Source: DRWZ01 sp964601505 (GTDB lineage Bacteria; Calescibacteriota; Calescibacteriia; Calescibacteriales; Calescibacteriaceae). Taken from it: DNA of 64,000 nucleotides. The stretch spans positions 1 to 64,000 of the forward strand of contig CAZRNR010000001.1 in assembly GCA_964601505.1 (NCBI GenBank), written 5' to 3'. Shown here piece after piece: positions 52,395 through 61,078 of the stretch; within the stretch, counting starts at the first letter, position 1; each line of letters begins with the position of its first letter. A program made the position numbers and the translations under genes. The notes beneath the pieces were generated by a model, which was not told the DNA's origin, made no database searches, and worked only from the letters and a program-made list of their open reading frames with translations.

Positions 52395-53855
52395 GTGGGT
52401 AAAATTAAACTTATAATCATGCTTTTTAGCTCATCACCAGCTTATACAATCCTTGTAAGACTAAGGTTCAAAAATAGAGTGGGAATGCTCGGACTTGTAA
52501 CATCTGTAATAAATGATGTAGGGGGAGAAGTAAGAGGCATAATGGTTGTTGAATCAGGGAGAGATTGGATAACTCGTGAGATTCATATAAATGTTAGGGA
52601 CGGTTCGCATGCTAAAGAGGTTATAAAAAATATATCAAAAATAGAGGGGGTCGTCGTTGAGTCTGTTTCAGATAGAACGTTTATCTCTCATCTTGGAGGG
52701 AAACTTGAAGTTATTTCAAAAAGAAAAATAGCGACATCGGAAGACCTTTCAAGAGTATATACTCCCGGGGTTGGGAGAGTTGTTAAAGCTATAGAGATGT
52801 ATCCAGATACCGTTTTCACGCATACTATAAAATCTAATACTGTTGCGATCTTAACAGATGGTTCCGCTGTTTTGGGTTTTGGAAATGTTGGACCATATGC
52901 AGCTATACCTGTTATGGAGGGAAAAGCAGCTATTATGAAGGAGTTTGCTGGGATAAACGGATTCCCAATATGTCTTGCTACTCAGGATGTAGATCAGATT
53001 GTTTCCATTGTTCAGAAGATATCTCCAGTTTTTGGAGCATTCAATCTTGAAGATATCGCAGCTCCGAGATGTTTTGAAATAGAAAAAAAGTTGAGTGAAA
53101 CCTTAGATGTTCCTGTTATGCACGATGATCAACATGCTACAGCTATTGTAGTGGTTGCTGCTCTCTTGAACTCTCTTAAGGTTGTTGGGAAGAACCTTTT
53201 TGATATAAAGATAGTTATAAATGGTATCGGAGCAGCCGGATATGCAACTGCTTCGCTCCTTCTGAAATTGGGAATAAAAAATATTATACTTTGTGATAGA
53301 AAAGGTGCTATAGGTAGAAACGGTGAAAATGCTCTTAATGATTATCAGAGATACATATCACAATTTACAAATGAAGATAATTACACAGGTGATTTGAAAG
53401 GAGCCTTGAAGGGTGCAGATGTCTTCATCGGTCTTTCAGTAGGAGATATACTCAAGGGGGAGGATCTAAAAGTTATGAACAAAGATGCTATTGTTTTCGC
53501 GCTTGCGAACCCTATACCGGAAGTGAATCCACTTGAAGCAGAGAAATATGTCAGAATTGTAGCAACTGGAAGATCAGATTTTCCAAATCAGATAAACAAC
53601 GCTATAGTTTATCCTGGTTTCTTCAAGGGGCTACTGCAAGCCCGAGCTACTAAAATAAACGATGATATGAAAATAGCTGCAGCTTATGCTATATCTCACC
53701 TTATAGATGAATCTGAACTATACGAAGAATATATTATCCCATCTATTTTTGACCTAAGAGTTGTTGATACTATTGCCGAGGCTGTTTCCGCTATCGCTAT
53801 AAGAGATGGACTTGTAAGAAAAATAAACCCAGTAAAAGACATAGTTGAAATCTAA
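52395..53855 (+). CDS. NAD(P)-dependent malic enzyme with N-terminal ACT domain
   Basis: 486 residues from GTG 52395; ATG 52419 is also possible and loses nothing conserved. Residues of about 17-100 form an ACT domain (YTILVRLRFKNRVGMLGLVTSVI), a small-molecule regulatory fold. The malic-enzyme part has SRVYTPGVGRVVKAI, SNTVAILTDGSAVLGFGNVGPYAA, MEGKAAIMKEFAGI, the metal-site EDIAAPRCFEIE and HDDQHATAI, and the NAD site INGIGAAGYATASLLL. It decarboxylates malate to pyruvate. ACT fusion implies allosteric control. It is 31 bp behind adk. Confidence 0.9.
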   Translation: MGKIKLIIMLFSSSPAYTILVRLRFKNRVGMLGLVTSVINDVGGEVRGIMVVESGRDWITREIHINVRDGSHAKEVIKNISKIEGVVVESVSDRTFISHLGGKLEVISKRKIATSEDLSRVYTPGVGRVVKAIEMYPDTVFTHTIKSNTVAILTDGSAVLGFGNVGPYAAIPVMEGKAAIMKEFAGINGFPICLATQDVDQIVSIVQKISPVFGAFNLEDIAAPRCFEIEKKLSETLDVPVMHDDQHATAIVVVAALLNSLKVVGKNLFDIKIVINGIGAAGYATASLLLKLGIKNIILCDRKGAIGRNGENALNDYQRYISQFTNEDNYTGDLKGALKGADVFIGLSVGDILKGEDLKVMNKDAIVFALANPIPEVNPLEAEKYVRIVATGRSDFPNQINNAIVYPGFFKGLLQARATKINDDMKIAAAYAISHLIDESELYEEYIIPSIFDLRVVDTIAEAVSAIAIRDGLVRKINPVKDIVEI

Positions 53856-53929
53856 TAGATGTAGCTGATATTCTATTTTAGCACATTAGATTTCTCTAAA
53901 TCTCAAGAGGATAATTATAATAAGGAAAT

Positions 53930-54253
53930 CTAAATTCTTCTGTCTAATCGTCTGAATACTATGCTTTCATCCTTATCTCCTTGTTTTTCGTCATTTCTGT
54001 CTTTATTTTCTTTGTCTTTCTTACGTCTTTGCGATAGGAGAGCTTTTCTTTTTCTTTCCTCATCTTCTACAGGTTGAATCATTTCACTTTTGTTTGTTTC
54101 AGGTATTGTTTCTGTTTTTTTTTGGGACTCCTTTCCTTCTGCTATTTTTTGCATGTGCTGTATTGATTCTGCCACTTGAGGGTTCCCAACATTAGTCTGA
54201 ATCCTTTCTGCATTTACCGTCTGTATAACTGTTTGTTGGAATTCAACCCTCAT
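53930..54253 (-). CDS. Small highly charged protein of unknown function
   Basis: 107 residues with a hydrophilic start (MRVEFQQTVIQTVNAERIQT) and a Lys/Glu/Arg-rich C-terminal half (RKRKALLSQRRKKDKENK). No domain is recognised. The pattern recalls short unstructured proteins found near motility genes in some bacteria, but no such gene is adjacent. TAATAT lies 9 nt before ATG, supporting expression. It is convergent with the malic enzyme. Confidence 0.55.
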   Translation of the reverse strand: MRVEFQQTVIQTVNAERIQTNVGNPQVAESIQHMQKIAEGKESQKKTETIPETNKSEMIQPVEDEERKRKALLSQRRKKDKENKDRNDEKQGDKDESIVFRRLDRRI

Positions 54254-54480
54254 TCCAAATTAATATTAATCGGATTTCAGAAAAATATTTTGATTCCGAT
54301 TTTTTATATTTTAAATTTCCTTAGGTTTTATTTTATTCTCCGTTTGTATCTAAACTGATTAGCTGTTTCAAAATGTCCCAAAGTTAGAATGTATCAATTT
54401 ATGAAAAATTAAAGAATTAAACTCCTTTATCAAACTAATCTTCTTGAAGTTTTCAAATATTTTCTTATCATTCTGTATCT

Positions 54481-54494
54481 TATTATTAGTTCTT
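54481..54494 (+). promoter_or_regulatory. -10-like box 8 nt before the Crp/Fnr start
   Basis: TATTAT (54481-54486) ends 8 nt before ATG 54495, which fits a leaderless start and argues against the longer frame from TTG 54444. Confidence 0.45.
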
Positions 54495-55064
54495 ATGCGA
54501 AAGCTTACGTTCCCAAAAGGTAGTACTATATATGCTCAGGGTGAAGTTATCAATTATGTTTTTATAGTCAAAAAAGGTAAAGTGAAACTTTACTTCCTGG
54601 ATAATGGTAAAGAGTTTTCTTTTGACCTTGTTGATCATAATGAAATCTTTGGCGGCTTTGGAGAAGCACAAGAGTTCGCTCAGTCTTTTGAGGATTCCCA
54701 AATTATTCTCATCTCATTTGATGAACTTCGGAGATTGAAAAGAAACACCCTATTATGGATTCTGGAGAGAATGAATCAGAGATACAAGATATCTAAATTG
54801 AGAATGAAGAAACTTGCTTTTATGTCTCTTGAAGATAGGATTATACATACAGCTTTGTGGCTTGCCCAAAAAGTTGGTAATTTAGAAGATGGCAAAATTA
54901 TTCTTAATTTATCCCATGAAGATTTCGCTTCTTTTTGTGGAGCAACAAGAGAATGTGTTTCAAAAGTTCTTTCACAAATGAAGAATTCCGGTTTAGTTGA
55001 AACAGGAAGAAAAAAAATTGTGTTATACATCACAGAAAAAAGTCGTGTTTGGGGACTACTATAA
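54495..55064 (+). CDS. Crp/Fnr-family transcription regulator
   Basis: 189 residues from ATG 54495. The N-terminal cyclic-nucleotide-type beta barrel begins FPKGSTIYAQGEVINYVFIVKKGKVKLYF; it lacks the Arg/Ser pocket of true cAMP receptors and has no Fnr-type N-terminal Cys cluster. The C-terminal winged helix is LSHEDFASFCGATRECVSKVLSQMKNSGLVETGRK. A redox or NO-type signal is possible, since a CDGSH Fe-S protein and a DoxX follow directly (20 bp). It may bind the palindromes upstream of the reductase at 50.9 kb; this is a guess. Confidence 0.85.
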   Translation: MRKLTFPKGSTIYAQGEVINYVFIVKKGKVKLYFLDNGKEFSFDLVDHNEIFGGFGEAQEFAQSFEDSQIILISFDELRRLKRNTLLWILERMNQRYKISKLRMKKLAFMSLEDRIIHTALWLAQKVGNLEDGKIILNLSHEDFASFCGATRECVSKVLSQMKNSGLVETGRKKIVLYITEKSRVWGLL

Positions 55065-55083
55065 ATTAAGGAGGTTTGATTCC

Positions 55084-55296
55084 ATGGCAAGAGTTATAAT
55101 TCATAAAGAAAAATCACCTATTGAGGTAAAGGTTGGTGATAAAAGTGTTTGGATATGCCGTTGTGGGCTTACAACAAACCCTCCGTATTGTTCAGGAAAG
55201 CACAAAGAAATAAAAGATGAAGATGATCAGAAGCTTTACATTTATGAGCAGGATAAAAAGTATGAAGTTGAACTAATAAAAAGGGAGGTGAAATAA
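55084..55296 (+). CDS. CDGSH-type iron-sulfur protein
   Basis: 70 residues from ATG 55084, which has a strong AAGGAGG 9-10 nt upstream. The single zinc-finger-like motif reads CRCGLTTNPPYCSGKH. The C-X-C and C-X3-H ligands of a [2Fe-2S] cluster are kept, but the usual CDGSH is CSGKH. It probably transfers electrons or clusters. It lies between a Crp/Fnr regulator and a DoxX gene in one operon. A longer frame from 54997 lies inside the regulator gene and is not used. Confidence 0.8.
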   Translation: MARVIIHKEKSPIEVKVGDKSVWICRCGLTTNPPYCSGKHKEIKDEDDQKLYIYEQDKKYEVELIKREVK

Positions 55297-55297
55297 A

Positions 55298-55711
55298 ATG
55301 GAAAAGATAAAAGATATTGGCTCACTTATAGGAAGAATAATAGTCGGAGTTTATTACAGCTTTGCTGGAATAGAACATTTTACAAACCTTAAGGGCATGG
55401 CAGGGTATGCTGCATCAAAAGGTGTTATACTGCCGGAGCTTGCTGTTATTTTCACCGGAATCCTTCTTCTTGTCGGAGGTTTGACTATTCTTACTGGGTT
55501 TCTACCTGTTTTAGGGGTTCTTGCTCTAGTAGTGTTCTTCCTTCCAGTTACCTTTATTATGCATGACTTCTGGAATGTTCAAGATCCACAGATGAGAACT
55601 TTTCAGACAATAAGCTTTATGAAGAACATGGGGCTTATGGGATCTGCTCTTATACTTCTTGCAATCCCTGAACCTTGGAAATTTTCTATCAGTAAAAAGA
55701 AAAAGGAATAA
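55298..55711 (+). CDS. DoxX-family membrane protein
   Basis: 137 residues with four hydrophobic segments. GRIIVGVYYSFAGIEHFTNLKGMAGYAASKGV and VIFTGILLLVGGLTILTGFLPVLGVLALVVFFLPVTFIMHDFW are the DoxX signature. Related proteins take part in thiosulfate/quinone oxidation or protection from oxidants. GGGAGGTG precedes ATG at good spacing and the gene starts 1 bp after the CDGSH stop, so they are co-translated. Confidence 0.87.
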   Translation: MEKIKDIGSLIGRIIVGVYYSFAGIEHFTNLKGMAGYAASKGVILPELAVIFTGILLLVGGLTILTGFLPVLGVLALVVFFLPVTFIMHDFWNVQDPQMRTFQTISFMKNMGLMGSALILLAIPEPWKFSISKKKKE

Positions 55712-56040
55712 TCAGAAAGTTGTCCCGATTTTTCTCTTTTAAAGTAAAAATCGTTCAAGAATTGATCTATATGTGAATTGAAGCTTAAGTTTCTCTCCTA
55801 TAGATGCGATTAATACATCTTGTTTTTCACTTTTGGTTTTTTCACTTATTATTCTTGGAATGTATCGCTGCTGAATCAAGTGTGAAATATCTTAAGGAAA
55901 ATTTTTTTCTTTTTTGCAGACTTATAATCTAGATTCTCGGATATCTCGAGAAATATTTTTCTTACAAAACTTGTTTCTTATAATTGGAAGAAATCTGAAA
56001 AAAATAACTTATGATTTCAGCATAAATTAGAATATGTATC
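55712..56040. other. Intergenic region with one hairpin
   Basis: 330 bp without a gene. CGATTTTT (55726-55733) and AAAAATCG (55746-55753) form an 8-bp stem after doxX, an AT-rich terminator candidate. TAGAAT (56028-56033) at the right end ends 7 nt before the cobT ATG. Confidence 0.5.
56028..56040 (+). promoter_or_regulatory. -10-like box 7 nt before cobT
   Basis: TAGAAT (56028-56033) precedes ATG 56041 by 7 nt; no ribosome site is present. It fits a leaderless start. Confidence 0.45.
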
Positions 56041-57087
56041 ATGGTTTTGAGAGATAAAATTACAGATGAAGAGTTGTTGAGCTATGTGAGGCAGAGGTTA
56101 GATGATCTTACAAAACCAAAAGATAGTTTAGGGTATCTTGAGAAGATAGTCGAGAAATTCGCTCTGATCACCGGAAAAACTGAGTTTCAGCTTCCTCTGA
56201 AGAAAATCATTTCTGTTTTTTGTGGTGATCATGGTATAGCAGAAGAAGGGGTGAGCGCATACCCCCAGGAAGTCACAAAACAGATGGTTTATAACTTTGT
56301 CAGAGGAGGAGCAGCCATAAATGTCATAGCTAAATTTGTAGGAGCAGATGTTTTTGTTGTAGATGTTGGCGTTAAAGGAAAAATAGAAAAAACTGGAGAA
56401 GGTTTGTGGGATTTTTTCATTGATTCTAAGATAAGAGAGGGGACGAGAAATTTTATCAAGGAACCAGCTATGACTCCAGATGAAGCTAAAAAAAGTATTG
56501 AAGTCGGATATAAAATGTCTGAAACCGCTCAGAAATATGATATAGCAGTTCCTGGAGATATGGGGATAGGTAATACTACACCATCGTCTGCTATAGTAAG
56601 TTTTATAACTGAGCAACCACCAGAAAAAGTTGTTGGAAGAGGTACAGGAATAGACGACCAGAAGCTCAAAAGGAAAATAGAAATTGTTAGGCAAGCTATT
56701 GAAAAATGGAGACCTAAAGATGGTCTTGAAGCTCTTGAAAAATTCGGAGGATTTGAAATAGGAGCGATAGCTGGTTTCATATTGGGTTGCGTTGAGAAAA
56801 AGATTCCTGTTGTGGTAGATGGTATAATATCTCTGGCAGGTTTCTGCGTCGCCTATTCAATAGATAAAAGCGTATCTAAAAAAGTTTTTTTCGGACATAA
56901 GACTTATGAGCCCGGAGGAGTAGTCATTCCAGAATTCTTCGGAGAGAGACCAATTATAGATCTGGAGATGCGTCTTGGTGAAGGCACAGGTGGAGCAATT
57001 GCTACAAACATAATAGAAATAGCTCTAAACCTATATATGAATATGGCTACATTCTCATCTGCCGGTGTATCTAGAAAAATCAGCTAA
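56041..57087 (+). CDS. cobT: Nicotinate-nucleotide--dimethylbenzimidazole phosphoribosyltransferase
   Basis: 348 residues. CobT makes alpha-ribazole phosphate for the lower ligand of cobalamin. Conserved parts are FCGDHGIAEEGVSAYPQEVTKQM, FVRGGAAINVIAKFVGADVFVVDVGV, GDMGIGNTTPSSAI, GRGTGIDDQKLKRK and, near the end, the catalytic Glu in EMRLGEGTGGA. No other cobalamin gene lies near, so it may serve salvage of cobinamide or a pathway located elsewhere. A riboswitch is not seen upstream, and a leaderless start leaves no room for one. Confidence 0.93.
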   Translation: MVLRDKITDEELLSYVRQRLDDLTKPKDSLGYLEKIVEKFALITGKTEFQLPLKKIISVFCGDHGIAEEGVSAYPQEVTKQMVYNFVRGGAAINVIAKFVGADVFVVDVGVKGKIEKTGEGLWDFFIDSKIREGTRNFIKEPAMTPDEAKKSIEVGYKMSETAQKYDIAVPGDMGIGNTTPSSAIVSFITEQPPEKVVGRGTGIDDQKLKRKIEIVRQAIEKWRPKDGLEALEKFGGFEIGAIAGFILGCVEKKIPVVVDGIISLAGFCVAYSIDKSVSKKVFFGHKTYEPGGVVIPEFFGERPIIDLEMRLGEGTGGAIATNIIEIALNLYMNMATFSSAGVSRKIS

Positions 57088-57230
57088 ACTCTTCCTGACT
57101 GAGGATTTATTGTTAAATGTGATTCCTTTAAATTTATTTATGAAGAAAAATCAAAATATATATAATGGACTATCCATTGATATCTTGGAATTTGTTTGTA
57201 ATTTGCTGTCAAATTTTTAAAAAATAAAAC

Positions 57231-58223
57231 ATGCTTAGTAAAAAACTGTTGAAAGGGATTGAAATTATACAGAAGATGGAACCTAAAAGAGTAAGGGAGC
57301 TTTATGGTGAAGGGCACTTTGGAGAATATTACTTAGATAAGAATGATTTTTCTCCAGATGAACGCCTACTTATTCACTGGATAACTTACATTACAAACAG
57401 GCAAATGCTAATAAAAAACGTATGGAATCGTATTCAAAAGGTTTTATCATTTTGGGTAAAGGAATATAAGAAAGAATGGAGTGAGCAGGTTATCAAGGAA
57501 CTTTACGATAGTAAAAAAGGTTTTAAAGGGCATGATGGAACATTTGTGAAATCAAGGTTTTACAAGGACGATTATGAAAATATTAAGCGAACTTTGGATA
57601 TACTTAAAAATTACAACAAGAGTTTTGCGGAGTTCATCTATAGATTATTGGAGATGTTTGGAACAGAAGACGAAAAGATAGTCAGGAAGATCGCAAGTGC
57701 TTTATTTCTCTTGTCTTACGACAAAGATTATAATACGAATGAAGCATTAAAAATACTATCTGATAAAAATAAGCTTGAAAATTATTATAATTCTTGGGAA
57801 AAAGAGGCAACAAAGGGCAAAAAACGTCTATGGGCTGCGTTCAGAGATTATATAAAAGAAGGGTCTGTATATCGTGAAGATCTTCTGGAAGCTTTCAGAA
57901 AAATGGGAGTTCCAGAAAAATATATAGAATTTTGGAAAAAACTCGGAACTGATTTTTTATATCTAAATCAGCTAGAATTGCCAGGCGATGTATGGAACGC
58001 TAATCCAGAATTTGCAAGAGAATTTTTAAAACCATTAGCTAAGGAGCTTAGAATCAATATAAAAGGAAGTATAAAACCACAAAATGTCTCAAAATTAGTC
58101 AGAATGATATGTGATAAACTTCAGGAAGACTATGGAAAAAAAATTTATCCAGAACAGTTTGATTTTACATTTATCTCTGAGGAACTTGTAGAAGAGTTCT
58201 TTTCAGAATATCACCGTAATTAG
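57231..58223 (+). CDS. Unknown helical protein
   Basis: 330 residues, Lys/Glu/Phe/Tyr/Trp-rich and mostly helical, without signal peptide or membrane segment. Sections such as LLEAFRKMGVPEKYIEFWKKLGTDFLYLNQLELPGDVWNAN look well formed and could be helix-hairpin-helix-like, but I recognise no family. TAAAAA precedes ATG by 7 nt. It stands alone between cobT and lon, with long spacers on both sides, which hints at horizontal origin or lineage restriction. Confidence 0.6.
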   Translation: MLSKKLLKGIEIIQKMEPKRVRELYGEGHFGEYYLDKNDFSPDERLLIHWITYITNRQMLIKNVWNRIQKVLSFWVKEYKKEWSEQVIKELYDSKKGFKGHDGTFVKSRFYKDDYENIKRTLDILKNYNKSFAEFIYRLLEMFGTEDEKIVRKIASALFLLSYDKDYNTNEALKILSDKNKLENYYNSWEKEATKGKKRLWAAFRDYIKEGSVYREDLLEAFRKMGVPEKYIEFWKKLGTDFLYLNQLELPGDVWNANPEFAREFLKPLAKELRINIKGSIKPQNVSKLVRMICDKLQEDYGKKIYPEQFDFTFISEELVEEFFSEYHRN

Positions 58224-58579
58224 ACTTGTTTTTTTATTAATGTTGATAATTGTTTATCTTGTTCCATATAGCTTTATTTATAATTCAAAAGTGCTTTGTC
58301 TAATATTTCAATCTTCTCAGGAGACTTAAATTGATAAAATAAAAATCATCTAACAATATTTTGAGATCTTCATTGCTCTCTGATTATACTTCTCCACATT
58401 ATAGGATAGGTTTCCGAATTAGTTAATGCTTCTGACCTGTTTTTGATTTGCACAGAACTTTGTATTGTTGCAAATTTTTAAGTTAAGCAAGGCAAACGAA
58501 ATATGAAAAAATAAAACGGAAATTCTGTGTTTTGAACTAAAAATAGATAAAATTAAATAGAAGGTGAGGAGGTAAGGTT
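58224..58579. other. Intergenic region upstream of lon
   Basis: 356 bp, no gene. Possible promoter elements are TTGAAC near 58533 and TAAAAT near 58550. A strong GAGGAGGT ribosome site lies just before the lon ATG, unlike most genes here. No CIRCE-type repeat is seen. Confidence 0.5.
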
Positions 58580-60937
58580 ATGAAGGAAAAGTTAATAAGG
58601 ATTCCTTTGATCCCTTTGAGGGATCTTGTAGCATTTCCGCACATAGTTATGCCACTTATAGTTGGTCGTCCGAAATCTTTAAAATCTCTTGAAGAAGCGC
58701 TCATATCAGATGAAAAATTGATTTTTCTTCCAACACAGAAAAATCCGAAAATAAACGATCCAAAAGAAACAGATATATATCCAATAGGAACTATATGTAA
58801 GATCAAAGGACATCAGAAAATGCCAAATGAAAATAGTAAGATTGTTGTTGAGGGTCTTAAAAGAGGTAGAATGTTATCTTTCATAGATAAAGGAGACCTT
58901 TATCTTGCAGATGTGGAAATTCTCGAAGATTCTGGGGTAGATTTAGCTGAGAACAAAGCTCTTATGAAAGAGGTTATAGATCTTTTCAAGAGTTTAAGCA
59001 AGTATATGAATATAGCACCGGAGTATATAGATGTTCTTTACAATATAAAGAATCCTGGTGAAGTTACAGATGTTATTGCAGCACAGCTTTCTATACCAAT
59101 TGAGAGAAAGCAGAGTATTTTGGAGGAGTTAGATGTGAATAAAAGATTGAAGTATATAAAAAGTATCCTTGAGACCGAAATCGAAAACATATCTTCCGAA
59201 AGAAAATCCAGAAGTAAAGGAAGAATGAGGACTGAAAGTGGTGGTATTTTCGGACAAGGTAGTTTTGAGCAAGATGAGTGGAGAGAAGAAATAGAGGCTC
59301 TGGAAAAACGAGCGGAAGAAAAAGATCTCCCTGAAAGGGTTAGAGATGTCGTTTTGAAGGAAGTGAAGAAGCTTAAGTTGATGACTCCTCTTGCAGCTGA
59401 AGCTACAGTTGTAAGAAACTATGTCGATTGGCTTCTTTCCTTACCATGGACTGAAAGGAGTGAGGAAAAGTTAGACCTTAAAGAAGCCAAAAAAGTTTTA
59501 GATGAAGATCACTGGGGACTTGAAAAAGTTAAGGAGAGGATATTGGAATTCCTCGCTGTTAGAAAGTTGGCTGGACCTTCAAAAGCTCCCATACTTTGTT
59601 TTGTTGGTCCTCCAGGTGTAGGAAAAACTTCCTTAGGAAGATCTATAGCTAAGGCAACAAATAGAAAGTTTGTTAGGTTATCTTTGGGAGGAGTCCGTGA
59701 TGAAGCAGAAATCAGAGGGCATAGAAGAACTTACATAGGAGCTCTCCCTGGAAGAATAATCCAGATGATGAAAAAAGCTGGAACTAAAAACCCTGTATTC
59801 TTACTTGATGAAATAGACAAGCTTTGTGCTGACTTCAGAGGTGATCCAGCTGCAGCTCTTCTTGAGGTTCTTGACCCAGAACAGAACCATTCTTTCCTAG
59901 ATCATTACATAGATATAGAATTTGATCTCTCAGAAGTATTCTTCATTTGTACTGCAAACACGACATACACAATTCCTCCTGCTTTGCTTGATAGGATGGA
60001 AGTTATAAGAATTCCAGGATACACAGAACATGAAAAGTATGAAATAGCTAAAAGGTTCATAATTCCAAAGCAAGAGAAAAATTCTGGTCTCAAGGAGGGA
60101 ACATGTGATTTCTCAAAGGATGCTATTATGAAAGTGATTCGTGAATATACAAGGGAGGCTGGAGTTAGAAATCTTGAAAGAGAATTAGGCAATGTTCTCA
60201 GAAAGATAGCTAAGAAAATAGTAGAAGAGGAAATAGACATTAATTCAAATCCAAAGTTTAAAGTGACTCCTAAAGATATTCTTAAGTTTCTCGGACCTCC
60301 GAAGTTCAAACCTTCAGATGTTGACAGAAAATCTCTTGTTGGTATAGCAAGAGGTTTGGCATGGACGGAGTTCGGTGGAGATGTTCTTATGATCGAAGTT
60401 TCAATAATACCCGGATCGGGGCGCCTTACGATAACCGGTAAATTGGGGGATGTGATGCAGGAATCTGTAAAAGCAGCTATTACTTATGTTAGGTCAAGAT
60501 CAAAAGAACTTGGAATAGACAGTGAGTTCTATTCAAAAACAGATATCCATGTTCATGTTCCTGAAGGAGCGGTTCCAAAAGATGGACCTTCAGCCGGTAT
60601 AACTATCGCTACTGCCTTGGTTTCTGCACTGACAAAGATTCCGGTTAGGGCAGATGTTTCTATGACTGGTGAGATAACATTGCGTGGAAGGATACTTCCT
60701 ATAGGTGGCGTGAAAGAGAAACTTCTTGCAGCTCACAGATATAATATAAAGACTGTTCTCCTTCCAAAAGAAAATGAAAAAGATATGGAAGATGTTCCAA
60801 AGGAGATATTGAAATCTTTGAACATAAAGCTTGTTGAGCATATGGATGAGGTTATAGAGATGGCTCTTGAATCTGGTCCAGATAAAATATGGAAGGGTAA
60901 GTCAATTGATTTTGAGGAGAGACAATCTCCTCATTGA
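58580..60937 (+). CDS. lon: ATP-dependent protease Lon
   Basis: 785 residues, the usual bacterial LonA length. An N-terminal substrate domain (about 1-200: IPLIPLRDLVAFPHIVMPLIVGR) precedes the AAA+ module: Walker A GPPGVGKTSLGRSIA (about 343), Walker B VFLLDEIDKL and sensor CTANTTYTIPPALLDRMEVIRI. The serine-lysine protease domain has PKDGPSAGITIATAL (Ser about 670) and GGVKEKLLAAHR (Lys about 713). It degrades damaged and regulatory proteins. tRNA-Leu follows 53 bp after the stop. Confidence 0.96.
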   Translation: MKEKLIRIPLIPLRDLVAFPHIVMPLIVGRPKSLKSLEEALISDEKLIFLPTQKNPKINDPKETDIYPIGTICKIKGHQKMPNENSKIVVEGLKRGRMLSFIDKGDLYLADVEILEDSGVDLAENKALMKEVIDLFKSLSKYMNIAPEYIDVLYNIKNPGEVTDVIAAQLSIPIERKQSILEELDVNKRLKYIKSILETEIENISSERKSRSKGRMRTESGGIFGQGSFEQDEWREEIEALEKRAEEKDLPERVRDVVLKEVKKLKLMTPLAAEATVVRNYVDWLLSLPWTERSEEKLDLKEAKKVLDEDHWGLEKVKERILEFLAVRKLAGPSKAPILCFVGPPGVGKTSLGRSIAKATNRKFVRLSLGGVRDEAEIRGHRRTYIGALPGRIIQMMKKAGTKNPVFLLDEIDKLCADFRGDPAAALLEVLDPEQNHSFLDHYIDIEFDLSEVFFICTANTTYTIPPALLDRMEVIRIPGYTEHEKYEIAKRFIIPKQEKNSGLKEGTCDFSKDAIMKVIREYTREAGVRNLERELGNVLRKIAKKIVEEEIDINSNPKFKVTPKDILKFLGPPKFKPSDVDRKSLVGIARGLAWTEFGGDVLMIEVSIIPGSGRLTITGKLGDVMQESVKAAITYVRSRSKELGIDSEFYSKTDIHVHVPEGAVPKDGPSAGITIATALVSALTKIPVRADVSMTGEITLRGRILPIGGVKEKLLAAHRYNIKTVLLPKENEKDMEDVPKEILKSLNIKLVEHMDEVIEMALESGPDKIWKGKSIDFEERQSPH

Positions 60938-60990
60938 TTTTTCAGAAATTCGTTTTCTTTGTTTTTGGAATTTAAACTTTTGATTAATTG

Positions 60991-61075
60991 GCCGAGGTGG
61001 CGGAATTGGTAGACGCGTCGTCTTGAGGGGGCGATGGGAGATAATCCCGTGCGGGTTCAAGTCCCGCCCTCGGCA
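60991..61075 (+). tRNA. tRNA-Leu(GAG)
   Basis: An 85-nt class II tRNA: acceptor GCCGAGG/CCTCGGC, D arm GTGGCGGAATTGGTAGACGC, anticodon stem TCGTC/GGCGA with loop TTGAGGG (GAG), long variable arm ATGGGAGATAATCCCGT, T arm GCGGGTTCAAGTCCCGC, discriminator A. No CCA is encoded. It ends 3 bp from the convergent gene's stop. Confidence 0.95.
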
Positions 61076-61078
61076 CTC

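Noticed and set aside
54444..54494. Longer start (TTG 54444) for the Crp/Fnr gene
   Set aside because: Adds a hydrophobic tail unlike the family; ATG 54495 has a -10-like box at the expected distance.
56000..56040. Cobalamin riboswitch before cobT
   Set aside because: No B12-box or long leader is visible; the nearest -10-like box is 7 nt from ATG.
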